NCBI GenBank assembly: GCA_029555025.1
Contig: JAKPTZ010000121.1
Coordinates: forward strand, 71,425 to 114,092
Length of the DNA stretch: 42,668 bases
Source of the DNA: Deltaproteobacteria bacterium
GTDB lineage: Bacteria > Myxococcota_A > UBA9042 > DTJE01
Direction: 5' to 3'
The notes under the pieces were generated by a model. That model saw nothing but the letters and a program-made list of their open reading frames with translations. It ran no database searches and was not told where the DNA came from. The translations under genes were made by a program, and so were the position numbers. Shown piece by piece: positions 25,172 to 32,846 of this stretch (its first letter is position 1; every line of letters begins with the position of its first letter).

Positions 25172-26917
25172 ATGGACGGAAAGACGCCGACCATACGAAT
25201 TCAGATCTTCGAGGGCGACAGCCTCGTTCGCGAAGAAGTCTTCACATCGACGCCGATACGAATCGGGAAGGCGGGTCAGGCCCACCTCCGACTCACCGAT
25301 CCCGCGGTGAGTCGTCAGCATGCCGTAATTGACTATCTCGAAAACGGCGAGGTTCGGATTACGGACTCGCAGAGCACGGCCGGTACTTTCGTCCAGGGGC
25401 GGAAGGTGACGCAAAGCGCCCTGCAGCCCGGAAACGAGATTGTCGTCGGAACGACCAGGCTCGTGATTGACTATGTGGCCGAGGCCTCCGCGATCAAGGC
25501 TCCCGAGACGTTCCAGTCTTCGGTGTCACAGTCGGATCTCAAGACCGGGCGGTTCGGTGTCGAGGTCAGCCTCAATTGGGAAGACTACCCGCTGGCGCAT
25601 GGCTTCTTCCCCGTGGGGAGCACGGTCAAGGTCGGCGAGGGAACAAAGGACGACTTCTTCGTTCCGGAAGCCAAGACTGGATTCGAGTCGTTCGTATTTC
25701 TGAAGCCCGATGACAAATTCTTCCTGATGAACGTTGCCGGCGATCGTATCGATGCCGATTTCCTTGTCGACGACAAGATTATCCGTTTGCCCGAGATGAA
25801 GCGTCGCGGCCTTGTAATGGGCGACGAGTGGGTTCGGATTGACCATCGCACCGCCGCACGCGTCCGATACGGGGATCTTGTTTTCGTGGTTGGGCTTTCG
25901 AGCCAGCCGCGTAAGGTAATGGGCTCAAGCTGGAAGCGTTTCAGCATGCGGGAGCACATGTACCTGCTGCTTTCCCTGATGATTCACCTGGCGTTGATGC
26001 TTCTGATAGCGCTTGTTCCCGAAGAGCAGTTGAAGGCGACCAGGGATCCGTACGACCGGGAGACCAAGGCGTTGCGGAAGATTCAGGTCGCGATGCTGGA
26101 ACGCAAGGTCGAGGAAGAGAAGAAGAAGGAAGAGGAAGAGATTAAGAAGAAGTTCGAGGAGGCCAAGGAAGACGACGGCATGGTTGATCGTCTCAGCCGC
26201 GCGGAGCCGACAGACAAGCAGACCTCGAAGATCGTCGTGGCGGACACCGAGACCGACCGGAACGTCGCCAATCAGGCGTTGACCCAGGTCATGGGCGAAC
26301 AGGACGCGCGGTTCGGCCGCCTGCTTGACATGGCCGGTTCGGGACTCGGCGGCGGTACCATGGGCATCCGCGTGATCGGCGACAACGGCATCGACGCCGA
26401 TCTGGCCAGTTCGCTTGGCGCGTTCGGCGGAACCATGGGCGGCGGCGCCGGCGGCTTCCAGGGCACCGGGGCCTGGGGTGGCGGTGGCGAATACGCGCCT
26501 GCCGATATCCGCGGGATATCCGGCCTGTCGAAGAAGGATGCGGAGGGTGCAAGCTCGAAGATCAAGTTTAAGAAGGGCGACACCCAGCTTCAGGTATTTG
26601 CCGGCGACATGAAGGTCGGCGCGCTCGACAAGGAAATGGTGCGGCGATACGTCCAGTCGAAGATGAACCAGATTAGGTGGTGCTACCAGCAGGAAGCCCA
26701 GAAGAACCCGGAACTGGCGGGCAACGTTGACATGACGTGGGTCATCCTTCCGACCGGATACACCGCGGGCGTCAAGGTTCGGGACACCACCATGCGCAAT
26801 GCCGCAGTTGAAAGATGCATAATGGAACGCATCGCCACCTGGCGGTTCCCGGAACCGAAGGGCGGCGCCGCGGTTCAGGTTTCGTCGTATCCCTTCATTT
26901 TCCGCCTGACCAAGTAA
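25172..26917 (+). CDS. FHA-domain protein with transmembrane, coiled-coil and AgmX/PglI C-terminal domain (GltG-like)
   Basis: 581 aa. Residues 8-100 are an FHA (phosphothreonine-binding) domain with R30 in IRIGK, S47/R48/H50 in VSRQHA, and GTFVQG where an Asn is usual. A second beta-rich segment follows at about 127-242. A single membrane helix is at 263-282 (YLLLSLMIHLALMLLIALV), then a charged coiled coil (ERKVEEEKKKEEEEIKKK, 310-333), a Gly-rich linker, and the conserved tail at 485-581: RRYVQSKMNQIRWCYQQEAQ, CIMERIATWRFPEPKGG and SSYPFIFRL. That tail is the AgmX/PglI (TonB-like) domain, which reaches outer-membrane partners. The layout equals that of M. xanthus GltG. FHA is in the cytoplasm, tail in the periplasm. 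No MotA/MotB-like motor genes are present here. Confidence 0.87.
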   Translation: MDGKTPTIRIQIFEGDSLVREEVFTSTPIRIGKAGQAHLRLTDPAVSRQHAVIDYLENGEVRITDSQSTAGTFVQGRKVTQSALQPGNEIVVGTTRLVIDYVAEASAIKAPETFQSSVSQSDLKTGRFGVEVSLNWEDYPLAHGFFPVGSTVKVGEGTKDDFFVPEAKTGFESFVFLKPDDKFFLMNVAGDRIDADFLVDDKIIRLPEMKRRGLVMGDEWVRIDHRTAARVRYGDLVFVVGLSSQPRKVMGSSWKRFSMREHMYLLLSLMIHLALMLLIALVPEEQLKATRDPYDRETKALRKIQVAMLERKVEEEKKKEEEEIKKKFEEAKEDDGMVDRLSRAEPTDKQTSKIVVADTETDRNVANQALTQVMGEQDARFGRLLDMAGSGLGGGTMGIRVIGDNGIDADLASSLGAFGGTMGGGAGGFQGTGAWGGGGEYAPADIRGISGLSKKDAEGASSKIKFKKGDTQLQVFAGDMKVGALDKEMVRRYVQSKMNQIRWCYQQEAQKNPELAGNVDMTWVILPTGYTAGVKVRDTTMRNAAVERCIMERIATWRFPEPKGGAAVQVSSYPFIFRLTK

Positions 26918-26944
26918 TGTATTCTCCTGATGAGGATTGCAGCC

Positions 26945-27823
26945 ATGACTCATGACAGAAAGACGCTTCTTGTCGTCGCGGTTCTTGCGCTGGTGCTGGC
27001 GTCCGGGTGCTCGAAGGCCCGAAAGGACTCGGTTTCATACTGCAATCAGGGGATAATCGAATACGAGGCCGGTAATTTGAAGGAAGCAATCGGCCTTTTC
27101 GATGCGGCGATTTCGGTCTATCCCAGGAACCAGGTGGCCCATTTCCAGCTCGGCTCAATCCTGATGAACGACAAGAAGGATTACGCGGGCGCCCGGCGCG
27201 AGCTGACTGCCGCGCTCGAGCTGAATCCGAAAGACGTTGAGACGGTCTATCTTCTTGGCAGGCTTGAGTTGGCGGAAGGTAACCTTGATCCCGCGCTGGC
27301 CCGCTTCCAGGAAGCGTTGAAGATTGATCCCGTGCATCCGGGAAGCCTTTATTACACAGGCTCAATCTTCCAGAAGAAGGGCAAGCTTGACGATGCCGAC
27401 GACTACTACAGGAAGGCTCTTCAGGCAAATCCGAAGTACGCCCGCGCCTATAACTCGCTGGGGATGATGTATTACGATACGGAGAACTATCAGGCGGCCG
27501 CCGCGGTTCTGGCCGAGGGTGTCAGGCTGAACCATGACGACCCGGATCTTCACCACAACCTGGGACTTGCATACCTGACCCTTGGAAAGGTGGATCCCGC
27601 GGTCGAGGAACTCACCGCGAGCATCGAGCTCGATCCGGACAACGCCACCGCCGCGTTCAACCTGGCCAACGCCCTGATCCGCCAGCAGCGGTTCAAGCAG
27701 GCCACGTTCTACCTTCAGAGGTTCATCGTCGCCCCCGAGCTTCAGGAATCCGAGCTTCTCGAACCGGCGAAGCTTACCTTCAACGCGCTGAAGCAGGCCA
27801 TGGCCCAGGGTATCGGGCTGTAA
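26945..27823 (+). CDS. TPR lipoprotein
   Basis: 292 aa from the ATG at 26945, with TGAGG at 26931-26935; an ATG at 26930 lacks a ribosome site. Lipobox LASGC (Cys22) makes it a lipoprotein. About seven TPR units fill the rest: CNQGIIEYEAGNLKEAIGLFDAAI, AHFQLGSILMNDKKDYAGARRELTAAL, VYLLGRLELAEGNLDPALARFQEAL, YYTGSIFQKKGKLDDADDYYRKAL, YNSLGMMYYDTENYQAAAAVLAEG, HHNLGLAYLTLGKVDPAVEELTAS and FNLANALIRQQRFKQATFYLQRF. In type it matches PilF/AglT-like assembly factors, though the shorter PilF has fewer units. Last gene of the cluster, 27 bp after the FHA gene, and 27 bp from convergent pyrC. Confidence 0.83.
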   Translation: MTHDRKTLLVVAVLALVLASGCSKARKDSVSYCNQGIIEYEAGNLKEAIGLFDAAISVYPRNQVAHFQLGSILMNDKKDYAGARRELTAALELNPKDVETVYLLGRLELAEGNLDPALARFQEALKIDPVHPGSLYYTGSIFQKKGKLDDADDYYRKALQANPKYARAYNSLGMMYYDTENYQAAAAVLAEGVRLNHDDPDLHHNLGLAYLTLGKVDPAVEELTASIELDPDNATAAFNLANALIRQQRFKQATFYLQRFIVAPELQESELLEPAKLTFNALKQAMAQGIGL

Positions 27824-27850
27824 GCCCATTTGTCAGCCGGGCGGCCCCAG

Positions 27851-29101
27851 CTATTCCACCAGCCTTCCCTTGAAGCACACGACGTCCGGCCTGGAAGAAA
27901 GAGTCCGGCCGGAAAAGGGGCTCCAACCGCATTTCGATCTTATTTCCCTGTCGGAAACAACCCATTCCCGGGACGGATCGGTCAGGTAAAGGTCTGCCCG
28001 CAGTCCCGGCGCAATGGCGCCGCGGTCTGAAAGTCCGAGTATCCGCGCGGGGTTCCCTGAAGTCACCGCGGCGGCGCGCCTGGTCGTCATGCGTCCGCTT
28101 CGAACCAGGGACATGACAAATGGAACCAGCGTATCCACACCGGGAACACCGGCAGGGGCCTTCGGGTAGGGAACCGCCTTTTCCGCAAGCGTGTGCGGCG
28201 CATGATCGGTTGCAACGCAGTCAATGGCGCCCGAACATACCGCCTGCAGCACCGATTCCGCGTCCTCGCTGTCGCGAAGCGGCGGGTTCATCTTGGCAAG
28301 ATTTCCCAGCCTTCCCGTGTCCGCCGCTGAAAGCCCCATGTGGTGGGGCGCCGCCTCGCAGGTAATTCCCCCGGATGACGAAATGATTTCGACTTCCTCG
28401 CGACAGGATACGTGGCAGATGTGGAAACGCATTCCGGGACGCCAGGTCGAGGCGATCTGCCGTACTGCCGTCGTGGCGGCAATCACTGGCCGAAGGGCAA
28501 GATGGTCGCCGGCCGAGGTTCCCTCGCCAAGCCGGGCGGCCACCTGCCTGAGAACGACATCCGACTCCGCGTGAAACACGAACAGGCAGTCAAGAACCGC
28601 CGCCGCCCTCGCGACCGCGTCGATGTCACAGATCATGTTTCCCGTCGTGGCGCCAAGGAAGACCTTTACCCCGGCGAATGCCGGATGGGACTTCACCATT
28701 GCCACCTGCTCAAGATTCGACGCGGTCAGCGCCATGTAAAGCATAACGTCGCAACGCCCGCTTTTCGCCGCCAGTTCGGCCTTAGACATGAACTCGGAAG
28801 CCGTCGTGATCGGCGGCGTGTTGTTCGGCATGTCGCACACCGTGGTGACTCCCGCGAGCAACGCGGCGTTCGACCCGGATGCGAGGTCCTCCTTATGAGT
28901 GGCGCCGGGCTCGCGGAAGTGAACGTGCATGTCGATGGCCCCGGGCATCAGAAGTCGCCCCCGACCGGGAACAACGGAAGCGGCACACCCCTGAAAGTGC
29001 CTGCCGACGTCAACAATCAGGCCGCCATCAACGACAACGTCAAATGTTTCGGGGCCGTCCAGCCCCGGAAGCCTTACTTCTGAAAACAGCAAATCCGCCA
29101 C
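27851..29101 (-). CDS. pyrC: Dihydroorotase
   Basis: 416 aa class I (PyrC-type) dihydroorotase, third step of de novo pyrimidine synthesis: carbamoyl aspartate to dihydroorotate. Metal and substrate motifs are complete: DMHVHFREPG (two His and the Arg), GVKVFLGATTGN with a Lys in the carboxylation region, HAESD, HICHVS, and DHAPHTLAEK with the catalytic Asp. Start chosen as the GTG at 29099-29101, since no ATG begins the conserved domain (VADLLFSEVRLPG) and an upstream frame from 29161 runs through the promoter with a homopolymer. The ribosome site is weak (GAAGG). It is divergent to the Cys-rich lipoprotein gene. Confidence 0.94.
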   Translation of the reverse strand: MADLLFSEVRLPGLDGPETFDVVVDGGLIVDVGRHFQGCAASVVPGRGRLLMPGAIDMHVHFREPGATHKEDLASGSNAALLAGVTTVCDMPNNTPPITTASEFMSKAELAAKSGRCDVMLYMALTASNLEQVAMVKSHPAFAGVKVFLGATTGNMICDIDAVARAAAVLDCLFVFHAESDVVLRQVAARLGEGTSAGDHLALRPVIAATTAVRQIASTWRPGMRFHICHVSCREEVEIISSSGGITCEAAPHHMGLSAADTGRLGNLAKMNPPLRDSEDAESVLQAVCSGAIDCVATDHAPHTLAEKAVPYPKAPAGVPGVDTLVPFVMSLVRSGRMTTRRAAAVTSGNPARILGLSDRGAIAPGLRADLYLTDPSREWVVSDREIRSKCGWSPFSGRTLSSRPDVVCFKGRLVE

Positions 29102-29137
29102 GGCAACCACCGCCTTCGGGAAAAAAAAACGTATCCG

Positions 29138-29146
29138 ATCATAGCA
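29138..29146 (-). promoter_or_regulatory. Possible extended -10 promoter of pyrC
   Basis: On the minus strand TGCTATGAT (29138-29146) matches the extended -10 pattern TGnTATAAT except for one base, and lies about 37 bases ahead of the pyrC start. No good -35 at the usual distance; this is a suggestion only. Confidence 0.35.
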
Positions 29147-29262
29147 TTGAATCGTTGACAAATTGCTGCAAAATCACGAAAATTGGTCGGTTCGGAATGT
29201 TTGGTCTTCGGGGGACTGCCCTGTTGACGTGGATTTTTTTGGTCAATCGAAGGAGAGCCAGA

Positions 29263-30885
29263 ATGAAGAAACTGCTGAGTTTTGCCGTCGCGTGTGCCCT
29301 TTTTGGCTTCGCCGTTGCCTGCGGCGACGATGGTAACCCCAACCCCGGCGAGGACATCTACATCCCCACCGACATGAACCAGGGTGACGAAGGTACGGAC
29401 GTCAACGGCCAGCCGGACGTTATTGCCAACCCGGATGCGCTTCCGGACAACGCTCAGCCGGACGAGGGCGGACAGCCCGATCTCGTCACGCCGGATCAGG
29501 GCGTCGACGAAGGTGGCCAGACCGACGAAGGCGGCACGGACACCAACCTGCCCCCGTGCGAGGATGGCGTCGGTTCCTGCAAGTGGTACTGGGACGTCTG
29601 CGCCGCCGGGTGCCCGAATCCCCAGACCGCCGAAGGCGAAGCCTGCATGGCCGAGTGCCAGGGCCAGCTGACCGCCGAGGGACAGGAAGACCTGCAGGTT
29701 TTCAACAACTGCATTTACAACATCTGCGGCAGTTCCCCTGATGAGGAAGCCTGGTATGCCTGCATCGATGAAAACTGCACCGAAGCAATCATCGGCTGCT
29801 ACTGGGGCTGCACCTACCGCACCTGTGCCGAGATGTACGACTGCTTCGACGGTTGCCCCGAGGATGATCCGGGCACGTCCGACAACGAGACCAGCATGTG
29901 CTATGGCGACTGCCGCAACGAAAGCACCGAGGACGCCCAGCTTGACCAGAACGCGATGTACAACTGCGCTTTCGACAAGTGCCCCATTTGTGAAACGTAC
30001 GACACCGCCGCCGAGGAAGAAGAATGCAATGTCTGCTTCAACGATGCGGTTATGGGCGATTGCTGGGATTACTACAAGAATTGTGTTTCCGGCGGCACCA
30101 AGTACCAGGATTGCGTTGACTTCACAATCTGCTTCACGACCTGCCAGTACACCGCCCAGACCCAGGCCGCCTACGATGCCTGCGTTGACGAATGCCAGGC
30201 TGGCGTGACCCCGGAAGGTCTGCGTGATCGTATCATGGCCGAGAACTGCTCGCTGGATAACTGCCCGGTCTGCCAGGTCGAGGAACCCACCGCCCAGCAG
30301 GACGAAGAGTGCAATACCTGCTGGATGGAAGCGATGTACGGCGATGACGAAGGCGTTGGCGTCTGCAATGCCGAATGGTCGAAGTGCGCCGGCACCGAAA
30401 ACGAGACCTGCATGGAATACTACACCTGCGCCGGTGGTTGCCAGGACTACGCATGCGTGGCCGATTGCCGCGGCAACACCACGCTGGCCGGCATGAAGGA
30501 CATGATCATCGCGTCCGAATGCTCGTCCACCGCGTGCCCGGTCTGCGACGTGGAAAATCCCACGGCTCAGCAGAAGACCGATTGCGACAACTGCTGGATG
30601 GCGTCCCAGAAGGGCGACTGCGCCGACGAATGGAACGTTTGTCTGCCGCACGGCGATGACACCTGCGCCGAAGTGTTCAACTGCATCCAGGGCTGCCAGG
30701 ATTCCCCCTGCGCCCAGGCGTGCTACGGCAACGGTTCGTTCGATGCCCAGGACCTGTACGCGGCGTTCGAAGAATGCCTGCAGACCGAATGCGCCAGCGC
30801 GTCCGACTTCTCCGCCTGCGCCAACACCGCCATCAACGCGGGTGGTGCCTGTGCCGATGAATACGGCGCCTGCGTTCCGAGCTGA
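29263..30885 (+). CDS. Cysteine-rich lipoprotein with five repeats of a spaced-Cys module
   Basis: 540 aa from the ATG at 29263 with AAGGAGA at 29250-29256. Signal and lipobox (AVAC, Cys20) are followed by an Asp/Gly/Gln/Pro-rich linker to about residue 98. The rest is about 58 Cys in 440 residues. Five repeats can be aligned, starting near Cys106, 179, 267, 368 and 453, all with the order C-x3-C, a variable gap, C-x3-C-x17-C-x4-C; units 4 and 5 agree at all eight spacings (6,7,5,3,4,3,17,4). Repeats 2-4 then have C-x2-C (CPIC or CPVC) and a second C-x2-C. The content suggests helical hairpins held by disulfides. Not recognised as a named family; no catalytic or heme (CxxCH) motif. Promoter unclear. 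Confidence 0.85.
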   Translation: MKKLLSFAVACALFGFAVACGDDGNPNPGEDIYIPTDMNQGDEGTDVNGQPDVIANPDALPDNAQPDEGGQPDLVTPDQGVDEGGQTDEGGTDTNLPPCEDGVGSCKWYWDVCAAGCPNPQTAEGEACMAECQGQLTAEGQEDLQVFNNCIYNICGSSPDEEAWYACIDENCTEAIIGCYWGCTYRTCAEMYDCFDGCPEDDPGTSDNETSMCYGDCRNESTEDAQLDQNAMYNCAFDKCPICETYDTAAEEEECNVCFNDAVMGDCWDYYKNCVSGGTKYQDCVDFTICFTTCQYTAQTQAAYDACVDECQAGVTPEGLRDRIMAENCSLDNCPVCQVEEPTAQQDEECNTCWMEAMYGDDEGVGVCNAEWSKCAGTENETCMEYYTCAGGCQDYACVADCRGNTTLAGMKDMIIASECSSTACPVCDVENPTAQQKTDCDNCWMASQKGDCADEWNVCLPHGDDTCAEVFNCIQGCQDSPCAQACYGNGSFDAQDLYAAFEECLQTECASASDFSACANTAINAGGACADEYGACVPS

Positions 30886-30916
30886 TTCGGCCTTCGCTTG
30901 ATTGACCGATGAAAAG

Positions 30917-30951
30917 GGGGTCGCCGGGTTTCCCGGCGGCCCCTTTTTTTT
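30917..30951 (+). terminator. Rho-independent terminator
   Basis: A 12-pair stem (one G-T pair), GGGGTCGCCGGG with CCCGGCGGCCCC, loop TTT, followed by eight T. It lies 31 bases after the cysteine-rich lipoprotein stop and separates that gene from the next one; AAAA before the stem could make it work in both directions. Confidence 0.9.
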
Positions 30952-31053
30952 AGGGTGACACTGTCCGAAAGCGACACTTTTCGTTTTACTGTCGATCGTG
31001 TAACATCCGATGGTCGGTTAACGGTTTGTCAACAAATCCATATCGGGGGAATC

Positions 31054-31833
31054 ATGAAAGTCTGCACGGTTCTGTTCATGTTCGTCATTGCCATTGGTCT
31101 TGGTTGTGGATCAGATGGCAACGGCACGGATGAAGGTGGTTTGACCGACGTCGGCGGCCAGGATGTTTCGGCGCCCGACACGAACACCCCGGATGTGGAA
31201 ACCGACCTGGGGCAGCAGGAAGATGCCAATACCGGTGATACCGGCGGCGGCATCGACACCAACACGACACCGGATCAGGGTTTAAACACCGATCTGAACG
31301 TCAATCAGGATCAGGGCGGAACCGATACGACCCAGGCTTGCCCGACCGGCGTGCCGACAGGGCCAAGCTGCCTTGAAGTCGCGGCTTGTGCGGTTCTGTG
31401 CGATGACGCCGCGTTTGAAACGACGTGTCTTGCCCAGGCAGAGACGGCGGCCGCCGACGCGTGGGCTGCCCTTAAGGCGTGTGCGGCAACAAACGAGTGC
31501 ATAGCGATGTTCCAGGCCGAGCAGGTCTCCGATTGCCTTATCGGTTCATGCGGCACCGAGGCCGGCGCCTGCGTGGTCGGTGAATCGACCTGCCGCGATA
31601 TATGGACCTGTCGCAAGGATTGCCCCGCCGAAGACCCGACCTGCGCCATGAAGTGCATCGCCTCGGGAACAACCGAGGCCCAGGAACAGTGGGTTGAGTA
31701 CAAGAACTGCATACTGGACATCGACTGTTCCAGTGAGGACGTCATGGAGAATGGGTGGCCGACCTTCACGTGCGAGCAGTATGCCAGGGGCTTCTGCAGT
31801 CTTCCTTACCAGGCTTGTTTCCCGCCGACATGA
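31054..31833 (+). CDS. Second Cys-rich lipoprotein with two copies of the same module
   Basis: 259 aa from the ATG at 31054, after GGGGGAATC. The lipobox is LGLGC (Cys18) followed by GSDG and a Thr/Asp/Gly/Gln-rich linker to about residue 94. Two module copies: C106-x5-C112-x3-C116-x8-C125-x17-C143-x5-C149, and C180-x5-C186-x3-C190-x6-C197-x3-C201-x17-C219-x5-C225. The x17 gap is the same as in all five units of the preceding lipoprotein. The start codon is 103 bases after the terminator, so it has its own transcript. Same probable location (membrane surface) and no enzymatic motif. The shared module and position suggest an old duplication. Confidence 0.82.
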   Translation: MKVCTVLFMFVIAIGLGCGSDGNGTDEGGLTDVGGQDVSAPDTNTPDVETDLGQQEDANTGDTGGGIDTNTTPDQGLNTDLNVNQDQGGTDTTQACPTGVPTGPSCLEVAACAVLCDDAAFETTCLAQAETAAADAWAALKACAATNECIAMFQAEQVSDCLIGSCGTEAGACVVGESTCRDIWTCRKDCPAEDPTCAMKCIASGTTEAQEQWVEYKNCILDIDCSSEDVMENGWPTFTCEQYARGFCSLPYQACFPPT

Positions 31834-31835
31834 TG

Positions 31836-32414
31836 TCAGGTTTCGTCGTCCGGTGCGGGATCCGTTGATACCGCCTTCTCGGCGGCATCGCTCAGCAGGC
31901 GATCCAGTTCCGATCTGATCATTGCTTCCGCCAGTTCCGGAACCATCTTCATCACCGCGTCAGCGACCATCGCGTCGGCCTTCTCGCGGACTATCCGTTC
32001 GATTTCGGCCCTGACGATCGCGGTCAAATCCTGCGTCCCCGGGGTTGACGGCCGGACGGAGCCGGCCGGCGCGGGATCGGAATCGATCAACTGGCGCAGT
32101 TCCGCGGCGGAAAAAGGCACCTTCAAAGTCTTTACGCCCGGGCCGAACCCGTCGGGTGGAGGAAGCCCGACAACCATCACGACCCATCCAGTTTCCCTTG
32201 CAAAGCGGCCGGTCAGCGCCTGGACGGTCAGCCCGGCGGCCTGAAGTTCGGCAAGCCCGACTATGGCAAGGCGGCTTCCAGACTCGGCCATGGTGCGTTC
32301 GAGTTCGGCCTGAGAGTTGACGAAAATCGGCGTGCGTCCTGACTGGCCAAGCGCGACCTTGACCATCATCATGGTTCCGCGGTTGGCCGTCCAGACCGGA
32401 ATCTGCTGGGACAT
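31836..32414 (-). CDS. Degenerate receiver-like protein with helical tail
   Basis: 192 aa from the ATG at 32412-32414, with GGAGG upstream; a longer frame lies inside the RNase P RNA end and is dropped. Residues about 15-113 have the alpha/beta pattern of a response-regulator receiver: MMMVKVALG at the start, SRLAIVGLAELQ at the phosphoacceptor strand, and a TLKVPFSAAELRQLI end with Lys-x-Pro. The strand that should carry the phosphorylated Asp has Val-Gly in its place, so phosphorylation is unlikely. The C-terminal 70 residues are amphipathic helices (DLTAIVRAEIERIVREKADAM, MVADAVMKMVPELAEAMIR), a type known in some deltaproteobacterial polar or oligomerising proteins. It lies 28 bp downstream of rnpB. 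Confidence 0.6.
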   Translation of the reverse strand: MSQQIPVWTANRGTMMMVKVALGQSGRTPIFVNSQAELERTMAESGSRLAIVGLAELQAAGLTVQALTGRFARETGWVVMVVGLPPPDGFGPGVKTLKVPFSAAELRQLIDSDPAPAGSVRPSTPGTQDLTAIVRAEIERIVREKADAMVADAVMKMVPELAEAMIRSELDRLLSDAAEKAVSTDPAPDDET

Positions 32415-32442
32415 CTGGTTTCCTCCGTGAATTCGCCGGTTG

Positions 32443-32804
32443 TCGATCATGGCGGCCCGTAAGCCGGGTTCTGTCGGAACCGAAGTTCCCGACGGTCATT
32501 CATCTGAGCGTTCCGTTACCGGACGCTTCAAGCAACCTTACCCGGGGGCATCGGGTGGGCGGCCCGCCCCCTGTTCGGTCTTGCTCCGGGTGGGGTTTAC
32601 CGATCGCCAGGTTGCCCTGGCGACCCGTGGTCTCTTACACCGCGGTTTCACCCTTACCCTTCCGCCAGGCGGAAAGGCGGTCTGGTTTCTGTGGCACTTT
32701 CCCTGGGGTTACCCCCGCCGGGCGTTACCCGGCACCCTGCCCTGTGGAGCCCGGACTTTCCTCCGGCCGCAAAGCCGGCGACCGTCCAGGCCACCATGAT
32801 CGAC
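32443..32804 (-). ncRNA. rnpB: RNase P RNA (bacterial type A)
   Basis: The RNA subunit of ribonuclease P, which trims tRNA 5' ends. Read on the minus strand the conserved blocks are present in order: GAGGAAAGTCCGGGCTCCACAGG near the 5' end, GGTAACGCCCGGC, a GAAACCAGACCGCC core, AGGGTAAGGGTGAAACC, GTAAACCCCACCCGGAGCAA, and ACAGAACCCGGCTTA near the 3' end. The terminal P1 helix pairs GTCGATCATGG (5') with CCATGATCGAC (3'). About 362 bases. No T-run follows, and the receiver-like gene begins 28 bp downstream. Confidence 0.96.
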
Positions 32805-32846
32805 AAGGAAGGATACCACTGTGTGAAGGCTTGAAACAGCCGTCAG

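Noticed and set aside
29155-29160. Perfect TTGACA ahead of the Cys-rich lipoprotein gene
   Set aside because: At 16-18 bases downstream the best -10 is a poor GAAAAT, so I do not call a promoter.
29263-30885. Multiheme cytochrome
   Set aside because: Many Cys but no CxxCH; the CPVC/CPIC and CNTC pairs are not followed by His.
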